Positions 29,373 to 37,366 are shown, counted from the first letter of the stretch. The stretch: 38,396 nt of DNA from Candidatus Zambryskibacteria bacterium RIFCSPLOWO2_12_FULL_39_16 (GCA_001824215.1 MHWS01000013.1:1-38396), one strand, 5' to 3'. The notes: generated by a model from the letters alone, not told the origin. Program-made: numbers and translations.

Positions 29373-29928
29373 CTCGTTCGACGTACTCTCCGTTTTCGGT
29401 ATTGATGACGATAGTATCACCTTCTTCTATAAAAAGGGGAGCGTTGACGGAAGCACCAGTCTCCACTTTTACAACCTTGTTGCCTCCTTGAGCAGTGTTG
29501 CCCTTCATGTTTGGCGGCGCTTCAATCACTTTGAGCTCTACTTTTATGGGGAACTTAACCCCGATTATTTTTTCTTGGAATACCATGGCTTTTGCCATAG
29601 AGTCTTTTTTTAAAAATTTTACACCACCACTCATCTGCTCTTCTTTTAAAGCAAATCTTTTGGAAGGGTCGCCTTCTTCGTGGAACCAATAATCTCCCTT
29701 TTGAGCATAAATAAATTTTATATTTTTGGTTTCAATATCAGCTTCTTCAGCCTTTTCCGATTGATGGAAAGAATATTCTGTAACCCTGCCGGTGATCAAG
29801 TTGCGCAGTTTAGTGGCATTGACCGGCTTTCGTTGTTGTTTGCGGAAGACGTGGCTTGCTACGACTTCCCACGGTTCACCATCAAATATGATTATTTTTC
29901 CGATTGTTATTTCACTATATTCAAGCAT
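29368..29928 (-). CDS. efp: Translation elongation factor P
   Basis: EF-P helps ribosomes through polyproline stretches. Domain I is LEYSEITIGKIIIFDGEPWEVVASHVF, followed by NATKLRNLITGRV; later domains follow with VFQEKIIGVKFPIKVELKVIEAPPNMKGNTAQGGNKVVKVETG and the family end NTENGEYVERV. I start at ATG 29928; the track start at 29937 is a TTG. The tip loop that normally reads PGKG (E. coli Lys34) reads KQQR here, so the usual modified lysine is replaced by Gln. TATTTT lies 7 nt before the ATG, again without a Shine-Dalgarno. Confidence 0.95.
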   Translation of the reverse strand: MLEYSEITIGKIIIFDGEPWEVVASHVFRKQQRKPVNATKLRNLITGRVTEYSFHQSEKAEEADIETKNIKFIYAQKGDYWFHEEGDPSKRFALKEEQMSGGVKFLKKDSMAKAMVFQEKIIGVKFPIKVELKVIEAPPNMKGNTAQGGNKVVKVETGASVNAPLFIEEGDTIVINTENGEYVERV

Positions 29929-29967
29929 TGCTAGCAAAATATAGCCTATTTAAGCCATAAAATCCAC

Positions 29968-29996
29968 TTGACAAATAAAGTATATGGGTGTATAAT
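29968..29996 (+). promoter_or_regulatory. Consensus sigma-70 promoter
   Basis: TTGACA (29968-29973), exactly 17 bp, TATAAT (29991-29996): a perfect match to the sigma-70 consensus. It precedes the 58-codon gene. Confidence 0.9.
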
Positions 29997-30017
29997 TGGG
30001 AGTAGAGGTAACATAAA

Positions 30018-30194
30018 ATGGACCTGGATAAATTGAAGAAAATTCTCGAAGGTGCCACGGAATTGGCATGGTCTCACGGTGGCGCTGGTCGTTTCAATGG
30101 GAATCCATCGATTGTAATTCCACTTGTTGCGAAAGCCCTTCAGAACTGTAATCCGGAAGATTTGCAGAGGCTTCTTTTGGAAGCCGCGAAATAA
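30018..30194 (+). CDS. Small 58-residue protein, missing from the ORF track
   Basis: An ORF below the track cutoff with every sign of a real, strongly expressed gene: a perfect sigma-70 promoter, GAGGT 8 nt before the ATG, and a strong intrinsic terminator right after the stop. The product (MDLDKLKKILEGATELAWSH...) is helical and ends NPEDLQRLLLEAAK; its centre is the loop WSHGGAGRFNGNPS between two amphipathic helices. I do not recognise the family. The Gly/Arg loop could bind RNA, DNA or phosphate, but that is a guess. Codon usage is more GC-rich than the neighbouring efp. Confidence 0.8.
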   Translation: MDLDKLKKILEGATELAWSHGGAGRFNGNPSIVIPLVAKALQNCNPEDLQRLLLEAAK

Positions 30195-30245
30195 CCGCCG
30201 AGAGCAGGGAACTGCTCCGGCGGTTCCTTGTTTTTATTTTTTCTT
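30192..30245 (+). terminator. Strong terminator of the 58-codon gene
   Basis: AACCGCCG pairs with CGGCGGTT, with an inner AGCAG-GGAA-CTGCT hairpin, followed by CCTTGTTTTTATTTTTT. The stop codon is at its 5' edge. Its right flank touches the stop of the convergent recA gene. Confidence 0.88.
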
Positions 30246-31371
30246 ATTTTTCACTATCAGTTTCTTCACTCTCATTTTTGACTGGTACGATTGACCCGCC
30301 GTTTTCTATAAGTTTTTTGCGGATGAGTTTCAAAATTTCTTCGGCAATTTTTTTATTGGTTTTGTCTTTCAAAAACTGGCGGGTGGCATCATAGCCGCGG
30401 CCGAGTTTTACCTCGTCTTTTGCATTAGCTCCGGCAGGGAGATAACCATAGCTGTTTCCAGATTTATGTATGATTCCCATTTTTTCTCCTAAAGCTATTA
30501 TCTCTCCTTCTTTTGAAATACCTTCGTTATACATCAGGTCAAATTCAGTTTGTTTAAATGGGGCGGCTACTTTGTTTTTTACCACTTTGACCCTAATCCT
30601 GCCACCCATTATTTCATCACCTTTCTTTATTTGAGCGATTCTCCTTATATCAAGCCTGACACTGGTGTAAAATTTTAATGCTTTGCCTCCAGGAGTGGTT
30701 TCTGGATTTCCAAACATTACCCCGATCTGCATTCTTATTTGATTGATAAAAATAACAACGGTTTTTGATTTAGCGACAATGGCTGTCAACTTACGTAAAG
30801 CCTGAGACATAAGCCTGGCCTGCTTACCGACATGATAAGCTCCCATATCACCCTCGATTTCATCTTTTGGTGTTAGTGCCGCTACTGAATCAACAACAAT
30901 AACGTCTATTTTGCCGGAACGAACCAATGATTCTACGATATCAAGTGCCTGCTCGCCATTATCCGGTTGGGAGATGAGAAGTTGGTCTATCTTTACTCCT
31001 AGTTTTTGAGAATACTCAGGGTCCATGGCATGCTCGGCATCTATAAAGGCGCAAATCCCGTCAAGTTTTTGAGCTTCAGCTATAATATGCAGAGCCAAGG
31101 TTGTCTTGCCACTTGACTCCGGCCCAAATATTTCTATGATCCTACCTCTTGGCACACCTCCTACTCCGAGAGCCGCGTCCAAGCCGATTGACCCGGTGGG
31201 AATGGAGTTAACGTCTACATGAGGCTTGTCGCCAAGCATCATTATAGAATCATCTCCGAATTTTGTTTTTATTTCTCTGACGGCGTCTTCCACTCCGGAA
31301 TAATCCTTTTTCTCCACCGTTTCGTTTTTTGCCTGCCTGCCGGTAGGCAGGGCTGTTTTTCCTTTTTTCAT
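30244..31371 (-). CDS. recA: Recombinase RecA
   Basis: RecA forms filaments on single-stranded DNA for recombination and induction of the SOS response. The 375-residue protein has the Walker [10 protein letters not shown] (residues 83-91), Walker [11 protein letters not shown], the MAW-like and L1/L2 loops ([51 protein letters not shown]), and a Glu/Asp-rich C-tail. Near the N-terminus LPTGRQA (residues 8-14) is encoded by an in-frame palindrome. It is the last gene of ftsK - Ig-like protein - recA. Its C-tail is acidic ([10 protein letters not shown]), as in other RecA. Confidence 0.98.
   Translation of the reverse strand: MKKGKTALPTGRQAKNETVEKKDYSGVEDAVREIKTKFGDDSIMMLGDKPHVDVNSIPTGSIGLDAALGVGGVPRGRIIEIFGPESSGKTTLALHIIAEAQKLDGICAFIDAEHAMDPEYSQKLGVKIDQLLISQPDNGEQALDIVESLVRSGKIDVIVVDSVAALTPKDEIEGDMGAYHVGKQARLMSQALRKLTAIVAKSKTVVIFINQIRMQIGVMFGNPETTPGGKALKFYTSVRLDIRRIAQIKKGDEIMGGRIRVKVVKNKVAAPFKQTEFDLMYNEGISKEGEIIALGEKMGIIHKSGNSYGYLPAGANAKDEVKLGRGYDATRQFLKDKTNKKIAEEILKLIRKKLIENGGSIVPVKNESEETDSEK
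31331..31353. repeat. Palindromic insertion at the start of recA
   Basis: CCTGCCT (31332-31338) and AGGCAGG (31345-31351) pair perfectly around a short loop; on the coding strand it encodes LPTGRQA in the flexible N-terminus. Confidence 0.75.
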
Positions 31372-31377
31372 GATATT

Positions 31378-31785
31378 TTAACTTTCATTAGTAGTTGTAC
31401 TGATAGCCGCACTTTGTTTATAATAAATATTTATAATCTTTTCAGTCTCTTTTTTAAATCGGTCTCTAGCTTTAATTTCTATTATATTTGACCCTGGAGA
31501 TAGTAGCAATTTCTCTTCAAATAATCCATCTACGTCAACAAATATAGGCCTCTCGTTGAGACTTATAAAAGTTATATTTTTTGCTCTGCCTTTTACGTTG
31601 ATAGTATTATCTTTGGTTTCAATATCTTTCGTTGGACTGAATATTTCTATGGTTGGCCCGATTATCAAATTCCTGGCATTGAATAGTCCGTAAGAGACAA
31701 GTAAAAAAACAGAAAGAATAATTAAAAAACGTCTGACATTAAATCCTCCTTCAAACTCATATTTTTTATTTTTAAATATGTTCAT
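31378..31785 (-). CDS. Small membrane-anchored Ig-like protein between ftsK and recA
   Basis: A 135-residue protein with one membrane helix (FLIILSVFLLVSYGLF) and an outer beta-sandwich domain: GPTIEIFSPTKDIETKDNTINVKGRAKNITFISLNERPIFVDVDGLFEEKLLLSPGSNIIEIKARDRF. The run from ITVKG to L-x-x-G-x-N-x-I-x-v-x-A-x-D matches glucodextranase-like/bacterial Ig domains. It overlaps the end of ftsK by 14 nt and lies 6 bp before recA, hence one operon. A role in the envelope around division is possible, without direct evidence. Confidence 0.65.
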   Translation of the reverse strand: MNIFKNKKYEFEGGFNVRRFLIILSVFLLVSYGLFNARNLIIGPTIEIFSPTKDIETKDNTINVKGRAKNITFISLNERPIFVDVDGLFEEKLLLSPGSNIIEIKARDRFKKETEKIINIYYKQSAAISTTTNES

Positions 31786-33988
31786 TTTCTGAATCTTTAT
31801 CTTGGTCTGGTGTAAATTCTGCCCGTGTCTCGTCTGTGTTAGTGTGGGGCAGGTTACCTTCTGGCTTTATAAGGACGTCTCTTGGTTTGGCCCCATCACC
31901 TTGGCCAATAACTCCGTTCTCTTCTAAAATATCCATCAGTCTTGCAGCCCTAGCATATCCTATACGCAGCTTCCTTTGCAAATATGAAGTAGAAGCCTTT
32001 CCTGCTTGTATCACTATTTCCCTGGCCTCCTCATATAAATCATCCTCTGCCTCGCCTCCTCTTCCTGTAAGTGATTCGAAGAGGATATTTTTAGAATGAT
32101 CCGCTTCTAAATTTATTTCAGTCGGTATTTCGTTTTCCGCATTTTTCACCAGGTACTCTACCACTTTTTTGACTTCTACCTCTGATATAAAAGGGGACTG
32201 GAGCCTAATCGGCTTAGACATTTCCCCGGAAATGTAAAGCATATCTCCGGCTCCTAGCAACTTTTCAGCTCCCGCATTATCAAGTATCGTTCGGGAATCA
32301 AATTGGGAAGCCACTTGCAAAGCAATACGAGCTGGTATGTTTGCTTTTATAAGACCGGTTATAACATTGACACTTGGCCTTTGGGTCGAGAGTATGAGGT
32401 GGATGCCGACGGCTCTGCTCATTTGAGCCAAACGTATGACTGCCGACTCAAGTTCTCTTGGATATGCTTGCATTATGTCGGCAAGCTCATCTATCACTAT
32501 CACTATGTAAGGCATGAGGTCTGGAGGATTGCTTCCGCTATCGGTCGACTTGTGTGGCTGGTTTTTTCTGAATTTTTCTAAAGCGGGAGATAAAATATTT
32601 TTGTGGTAAGACTCTATATCCCTGACTTTATTTTTTTCTAATACATCATAACGGCGATCCATTTCTTTGGAAGCCCATTTTAAAGACATAATAACTTTTT
32701 TGGCATCTGTGATAACCGGAGTCAAAAGGTGAGGTATTTTATTGTATTGGGTTAATTCGACTCTTTTGGGGTCTATCATTATAAATTTTAGATTTTCTGG
32801 AGAATTACGAAAGAGTAGAGAATTAATAATCGCATGTATGGTTACAGACTTTCCACTGCCGGTCGCTCCGGCAATAAGGAGATGGGGCATCTTGGCAATG
32901 TTGGCAAAAATAGAAGCTCCGGATATGCTTTTACCCAAAGCTACCATGAGAGATTTTTCAGAATCTTTGTAACCGCTTTGAGAGAGGAGGGATCCAAGCC
33001 CTACCAAAGTTTTTATACTGTTGGGTATTTCAATGCCGACCAAGGATTTGCCTGGGATAGGTGCTTCTATACGTACCGGATGAGCCGCCAAGGCTAATTC
33101 CAAATTATTCTGAAGCCCCAAAATTTTAGAAAGTTTGACTCCCTCTGCCGGTTTCAAAGCGTATCTGGTAACAGACGGACCAATAGATATCTCATCCATC
33201 TCAACAATAATGCCAAAATTTTGCAAAGTTCTTTTTATAATATTTGAATTTGCTTTTATGTCTCCCACTTCTGGTTTACCTTTATCTCTTTCCAAAAGAG
33301 AAAGTGGGGGAGGGGTATAAGGTTTAAATGAGATGTTATTCTTGATTCCAAAATCGTTATCATCTTCGGTTAAAATCAGTTTCTTGCTTAATATTGGTAC
33401 GGCTTGTGGAACAATTTTTTCTTGGTAGTTATCTTTTGGTTCGTTGCTATCCAATATTTTCACTTCCTTTTCTTCATCTTCGTCTTCTTTCTTTTTTCTA
33501 AATATATCTAAAATAAAAGAAAAATTTATAGCTGTATCGAGAATAACTATCATTCCTATAATAATGAGAGCTCCTAAAATAACAGAAGTGGCATAAACAT
33601 CAAACAATTTTACTAATGGTTGGTGGAGGATTTTTCCAATGAGGCCGCCTTTGCCATAAAAAGTTAAATCCAGAAGGGCCAAAGAAGATAAAAAGAAAAG
33701 CGCAGATCCAAGTGCGCGAGTTACACCGAAGGAATGTTTGATAGATTTTGCAAAAGAAATCGAGAGAAGGAGAGATAAAACCGGTAGTAGAAAATAACCC
33801 AATCCAAATAAAATTTTTAAGATGTTATACAGCTTATTTCCCAAGTCTCCAGCCATTTTCAAAGGTGCCAGCATAAGGATAATAAACAAAACAAAGAAGG
33901 ATACCGCAAATATCCAGGATACAGTCTCACCTTTCAATTTTATTGACCCGGATTCTGTATCTTTGTTTTCCTTCTTTTTTCTTGCCAT
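31772..33988 (-). CDS. ftsK: DNA translocase FtsK/SpoIIIE
   Basis: A 738-residue septal DNA pump that clears the chromosome from the closing septum. About four N-terminal membrane helices (residues 24-170), a short linker, then the alpha/beta motor: IEAPIPGKSLVGIEIPN, Walker A LLIAGATGSGKSV, Walker B PYIVIVIDELADIM, and LSTQRPSVNVITGLIKANIPARIALQVASQFDSRTILD. The C-terminal winged-helix gamma domain, which reads KOPS-type polar sequences, is LYEEAREIVIQAGKASTSYLQRKLRIGYARAARLMDILE. A TGT-TACTAT extended -10 lies 6 nt before the ATG with no Shine-Dalgarno. Confidence 0.97.
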   Translation of the reverse strand: MARKKKENKDTESGSIKLKGETVSWIFAVSFFVLFIILMLAPLKMAGDLGNKLYNILKILFGLGYFLLPVLSLLLSISFAKSIKHSFGVTRALGSALFFLSSLALLDLTFYGKGGLIGKILHQPLVKLFDVYATSVILGALIIIGMIVILDTAINFSFILDIFRKKKEDEDEEKEVKILDSNEPKDNYQEKIVPQAVPILSKKLILTEDDNDFGIKNNISFKPYTPPPLSLLERDKGKPEVGDIKANSNIIKRTLQNFGIIVEMDEISIGPSVTRYALKPAEGVKLSKILGLQNNLELALAAHPVRIEAPIPGKSLVGIEIPNSIKTLVGLGSLLSQSGYKDSEKSLMVALGKSISGASIFANIAKMPHLLIAGATGSGKSVTIHAIINSLLFRNSPENLKFIMIDPKRVELTQYNKIPHLLTPVITDAKKVIMSLKWASKEMDRRYDVLEKNKVRDIESYHKNILSPALEKFRKNQPHKSTDSGSNPPDLMPYIVIVIDELADIMQAYPRELESAVIRLAQMSRAVGIHLILSTQRPSVNVITGLIKANIPARIALQVASQFDSRTILDNAGAEKLLGAGDMLYISGEMSKPIRLQSPFISEVEVKKVVEYLVKNAENEIPTEINLEADHSKNILFESLTGRGGEAEDDLYEEAREIVIQAGKASTSYLQRKLRIGYARAARLMDILEENGVIGQGDGAKPRDVLIKPEGNLPHTNTDETRAEFTPDQDKDSENEHI

Positions 33989-33994
33989 GCCTAA

Positions 33995-34003
33995 ATAGTA
34001 ACA
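33995..34003 (-). promoter_or_regulatory. Extended -10 for a leaderless ftsK mRNA
   Basis: Minus strand TG-T-TACTAT (34003-33995) ends 6 nt before the ATG at 33988. Confidence 0.5.
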
Positions 34004-34044
34004 TATTTGAGCTTCTCCATACTTTTTAAAAGTGAATTTAAGGC

Positions 34045-34119
34045 CAATCCTGTTAGAGGTCCGAAACTTATGTTTCGGAATAAATTGTTATAAACAATTT
34101 CTTACCTTTAATGGGATTG
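34045..34119 (+). other. Predicted 75-nt three-way-junction RNA or cruciform element
   Basis: CAATCCTGTTAGAGGT (34045-34060) pairs with ACCTTTAATGGGATTG (34104-34119): 16 uninterrupted pairs, three of them G-T. Inside are CCGAAAC-ttat-GTTTCGG (34061-34078) and AAATTGTT-ata-AACAATTT (34082-34100), both perfect. The G-T pairs would become A-C on the other strand, so if it works as RNA it is read from the plus strand. It lies between the ftsK start and the promoter of the downstream HTH gene. No known RNA class is recognised. Confidence 0.6.
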
Positions 34120-34171
34120 ACTTATTATAAAAGACAGAATATTCTTATCAATAAAGTCATAAAGTGCTTGG

Positions 34172-34200
34172 TTGACACTTTTAGTCTTATAATATATAAT
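34172..34200 (+). promoter_or_regulatory. Consensus promoter of the HTH gene
   Basis: TTGACA (34172-34177), 17 bp, TATAAT (34195-34200). A palindrome (AGACA...TGTCT, 34222-34240) follows in the leader and covers the first start codon, a likely operator. Confidence 0.85.
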
Positions 34201-34234
34201 GTAAAGGACATAAAATATATAAGACAATATTAAT

Positions 34235-34975
34235 ATGTCTCATATGAATGAAATAATTCAAAAAAACATAGATTTTCTAAATATATATAATAGATCTTAC
34301 AGGTTAGCAGCTGCAGTTTTTATGATTTCTAATGTAATGGATCAAGATGAAGAGTTGAGGACAAAGATAAAAAATTTGTCCCTTGAACTTGTTTCTATGT
34401 CTGTTAATTTAAAAGACACTGATTTTGGATATGCCAAAAAATTGACAGAAAATATTGAAAAAAATTCTTTAGAGCTGATGTCTATGCTTGATATAGCTTC
34501 TATAGCTGGTCTTATATCTAAAATGAATGCCGGTATCCTTAAAGAAGAATTTAAATCTTTTATTTTAGAGCTTGGGAAATTTACCGAAAAATTTGAGGAC
34601 AATAAAAACCTTTCTGTTAGGAGTATATTTGAACAATCTCAAATTTTAAATACTAACAATAATCTGGAGAAAACGAATTTTAGATATGGTGTTAAAGATA
34701 ATCTATTATACGGAGGTGAAATGAGAAATATGCAGACAAATGGCAAAGAAAATGGAGGGAAAAACGGTAACGGACACAAGAGAAAGGATTTAAGAAAAAA
34801 TACTATACTGGAATTTATTAAAGGACATAATAATGTCAGCATAAAAGATATAGTGCCAAATATCATCGGTTGTAGTGAAAAAACGGTTCAAAGAGAGCTG
34901 ATATCGCTTATAAATGAAAACAAAATAAAGAAAATAGGGGAAAGAAGGTGGAGTAAATATTCTATTGTCACATAA
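34235..34975 (+). CDS. Winged-helix regulator with N-terminal helical domain
   Basis: A 246-residue protein: an all-helical N-terminal domain (residues 1-125) rich in Leu and Ile (LAAAVFMISNVMDQDEELRTKIKNLSLELVSMSV), a disordered Gly/Asn linker (about 165-190) and a C-terminal winged helix (TILEFIKGHNNVSIKDIVPNIIGCSEKTVQRELISLINENKIKKIGERRWSKYSI, DeoR/MarR-like). It has a consensus promoter and a palindrome at its start, suggesting autoregulation. A second ATG at 34244 leaves the palindrome upstream, and no Shine-Dalgarno decides between them. It lies between ftsK and the abundant surface protein gene, which it may regulate; that is inference from position. Confidence 0.72.
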   Translation: MSHMNEIIQKNIDFLNIYNRSYRLAAAVFMISNVMDQDEELRTKIKNLSLELVSMSVNLKDTDFGYAKKLTENIEKNSLELMSMLDIASIAGLISKMNAGILKEEFKSFILELGKFTEKFEDNKNLSVRSIFEQSQILNTNNNLEKTNFRYGVKDNLLYGGEMRNMQTNGKENGGKNGNGHKRKDLRKNTILEFIKGHNNVSIKDIVPNIIGCSEKTVQRELISLINENKIKKIGERRWSKYSIVT

Positions 34976-35300
34976 TCTATCGGAACTCTCCCTAAGGTAA
35001 GGGGGGTTATCAATGAGTTGACCATATTTATCAAATATGCAATACTTGAGCTAATCACCTTATCCACATGTTTCGTTTGAGAAGCTTGGGTTAAGGCGGT
35101 AAAATTCCTTTCGTTACTAAATCTGTGGTTTCTTGTCGATTAAAGAAATTATAGGGTTAGTTAAAATTTGTCATTTATTAGTTTAATATTTATTAGTTTA
35201 AGTGAGTCTTTGTTCGCAAGAATGACTACTTACTTAATAATCGTTTGATACTTTATAAAAAATTTAAAATAAAAATAAAGTTTCAGACGAATTCAAATTT
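34976..35300 (+). other. Long leader/promoter region of the surface protein gene
   Basis: No gene is seen in this 325-bp gap. It holds a GC-rich hairpin (AACTCTCC with GGGGGGTT, 34987-35011), the 13-bp direct repeat ATTTATTAGTTTA at 35173 and 35188, a weak hairpin AGTC-TTCG-GACT near 35204-35226, and a promoter candidate TTGATA (35245-35250), 17 bp, AATAAA. A TTGACC-started second promoter is possible near 35018. Confidence 0.5.
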
Positions 35301-37256
35301 ATGAAATTAAAATCAAAATTGTTCACAAGCGCTGTAGCTTTCTCGATGGTTTTGAGCATGATAGCAATTCCTGCTTCCGCTCAAACTACTGCTGAACTTA
35401 CAGCTCAGATCAATAGCTTGCTTGCTATGATCGCTCAACTTCAAGCACAAATCGCCGGTGGCGCAGGTGCAGGTTCTGCTACAACCTTCAATACTGACTT
35501 AACAGTTGGTTCAACTGGATCAGATGTCGTTGCTTTGCAAACTTGGCTCGTAGGTAAGGGACTCCTTACCATGCCTGCTGGTGTTGCTATGGGTTACTTC
35601 GGTAACTTGACCAAATCTGCTTTGGCCGCATATCAAGCATCAGTTGGAATTACTCCAGCCGTTGGATATTTCGGTCCTATTACCAGAGCTAAAGTCAACT
35701 CTTTGGTAGTCGTCCCAGTAGTTCCTGGAACTGTTCCGGGTTCAACTGGTATCACTACTCCTGGAGTAGAAGGTACTTTGACTGTCACCAACTCAACAGC
35801 TGGCCTAGTGTCAACTGCTTATGAGGGTGACTCAAAGGCTGCTATCTTGGGCTTCAAAGCGCAGGCCAAGACTTCAGACATTGCTATTCAGAGGGTAAAA
35901 ATTGATCTTGGAACTGATACCAAGGTTTACACTGCTTTTTACAAAACATTGTATTTAACAGACACAGATGGCAATGTAATTAAATCAGTAGATCTTAACT
36001 CCTCAACAGTTGTTAAGGAGTCAAATAATTACTATGCTACCCTTTCTGGATTCAGCTATGTAGTTTCAAAAGACACCACCAAGCAAATGTATATAAAGGC
36101 TGATTTATGGTCAAACATTGATTCAGCTGATATCACTGCTCAATCTCCGCAAGTCATAACATTAGCTGACAGCGGTGTTCGTGGTGTGGATGGTGCTGGT
36201 ATTGACCAGTACAGCCCAACAGAAGGCACAGATGTTACCAAATCTATTACTATCGCCGCTACTTTGTCTGACAGTGCAAGCTTGAAAGTATCACTCAACT
36301 CGTCAACTCCCAAGAAACAAGATGTCATTGCTGACGGTGGATCAGGTAATGATGAACTTGATAAATTGACCGTCTTGGTCTTTGACCTCAAAGCCGAGAA
36401 GGACAATGTTCTCGTTACTGACATAAGAATTGGAGTTGTTGATCAAGGTGATTCCGGTGCCGCTACTGTTGCTACCGCTTACCTTTTTGACGGTTCAACT
36501 GAACTTGACAATGCAGCTATAACAACTGATATGGCTACATTCGCCGACATCGACTTCACTGTTCTTAAAGACACAACCAAGACTCTTACTGTTAAGGTTG
36601 ATGTCAGAGACGCTAATGTTTTATCGGAAGGCTTCATCGCTAGTGCTTCAACAACTGCAGCTGCTGACTTAGTTTCAGAAAACTCTTCAGGTGACAGCAT
36701 TACTGAAACTGGTTCTGCTACCGGTAATGAAGTTGGTATCAGAAGTGCCGGACCTGAGATTACTCTTGTTTCTAAGAGTATAACTACAGCAAATACACCT
36801 CAAGGTTCACAGCTTGCCGGTGCTACTTCAACTTTGACTGCAAGCTTTACTGTTAAGGTCAAAGCTGTAGGCGCAGATTTGCTCTTGGGTACTATCGGTT
36901 CAACAACCGGTGCTATGTTCGGACCTTCAGGGTCAATCGGTAGCTTCGTTGTGTACAGGAACGGTGTTGCAGTTACTACTTTAAGTAACTCTACATCTAC
37001 TGCTTACACTGTACCTTCAACCTGTACTACAGGTGTTACCCAGTCTTGTACATTGCCTGACGGTAGCGAAGTTACTATCCCAGTTACTTACTTGATTGAA
37101 GGAAGAACGGCAACCGTTGGTACTGCTGCTGCCTCTGGTCTATATGCCATAGGTCTTGAACAGATCAACTGGGTCAGTTCTACTTCAGTTCTCTCAACCT
37201 CAACCTTCATGTCTGGTGAGACAGATTGGAGAACGTCTGATGTAAGCTTCCCTTAA
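35301..37256 (+). CDS. Secreted peptidoglycan-binding surface-layer-like protein
   Basis: A 651-residue exported protein. The signal peptide is MKLKSKLFTSAVAFSMVLSM... with a cleavage-like site at ASA-QTT. A short coiled coil (TAELTAQINSLLAMIAQLQAQ) follows, then a PG_binding_1-type peptidoglycan-binding domain (residues about 65-135: GSDVVALQTWLVGKGLL...YFGNLTKSALAAYQ...YFGPITRAKVNSL), and four or more Thr/Ser/Val-rich beta domains to the end. No C-terminal helix or sortase motif. Codons are markedly more GC-rich and biased (AAC, TTC, ACC) than in the neighbours, and the gene ends in a strong terminator, so it is probably one of the most abundant proteins, such as an S-layer or cell-surface protein. 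Confidence 0.88.
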   Translation: MKLKSKLFTSAVAFSMVLSMIAIPASAQTTAELTAQINSLLAMIAQLQAQIAGGAGAGSATTFNTDLTVGSTGSDVVALQTWLVGKGLLTMPAGVAMGYFGNLTKSALAAYQASVGITPAVGYFGPITRAKVNSLVVVPVVPGTVPGSTGITTPGVEGTLTVTNSTAGLVSTAYEGDSKAAILGFKAQAKTSDIAIQRVKIDLGTDTKVYTAFYKTLYLTDTDGNVIKSVDLNSSTVVKESNNYYATLSGFSYVVSKDTTKQMYIKADLWSNIDSADITAQSPQVITLADSGVRGVDGAGIDQYSPTEGTDVTKSITIAATLSDSASLKVSLNSSTPKKQDVIADGGSGNDELDKLTVLVFDLKAEKDNVLVTDIRIGVVDQGDSGAATVATAYLFDGSTELDNAAITTDMATFADIDFTVLKDTTKTLTVKVDVRDANVLSEGFIASASTTAAADLVSENSSGDSITETGSATGNEVGIRSAGPEITLVSKSITTANTPQGSQLAGATSTLTASFTVKVKAVGADLLLGTIGSTTGAMFGPSGSIGSFVVYRNGVAVTTLSNSTSTAYTVPSTCTTGVTQSCTLPDGSEVTIPVTYLIEGRTATVGTAAASGLYAIGLEQINWVSSTSVLSTSTFMSGETDWRTSDVSFP

Positions 37257-37310
37257 TGTAATTAGAGCACTTGTGATTCTCACCGACTTCGGTTAGTGAG
37301 GATGCTCGGC

Positions 37311-37338
37311 AAAAGCCCCGCTCACGCGGGGCTTTTGT
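37311..37338 (+). terminator. Strong intrinsic terminator of the surface protein gene
   Basis: AAAAGCCCCGC-tcac-GCGGGGCTTTT, 11 perfect pairs with a 4-nt loop, followed by GTATTGG. A second hairpin, CTCAC...GTGAG with inner ACCG/CGGT, lies just before it at about 37279-37300. Confidence 0.92.
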
Positions 37339-37366
37339 ATTGGTCGGTTTTTTATTTGCAAAATAC

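Noticed and set aside
36140-36424. Minus-strand ORFs inside the surface protein gene (also 36479-36700)
   Set aside because: Products of codon bias on the opposite strand; low-complexity and without signals.
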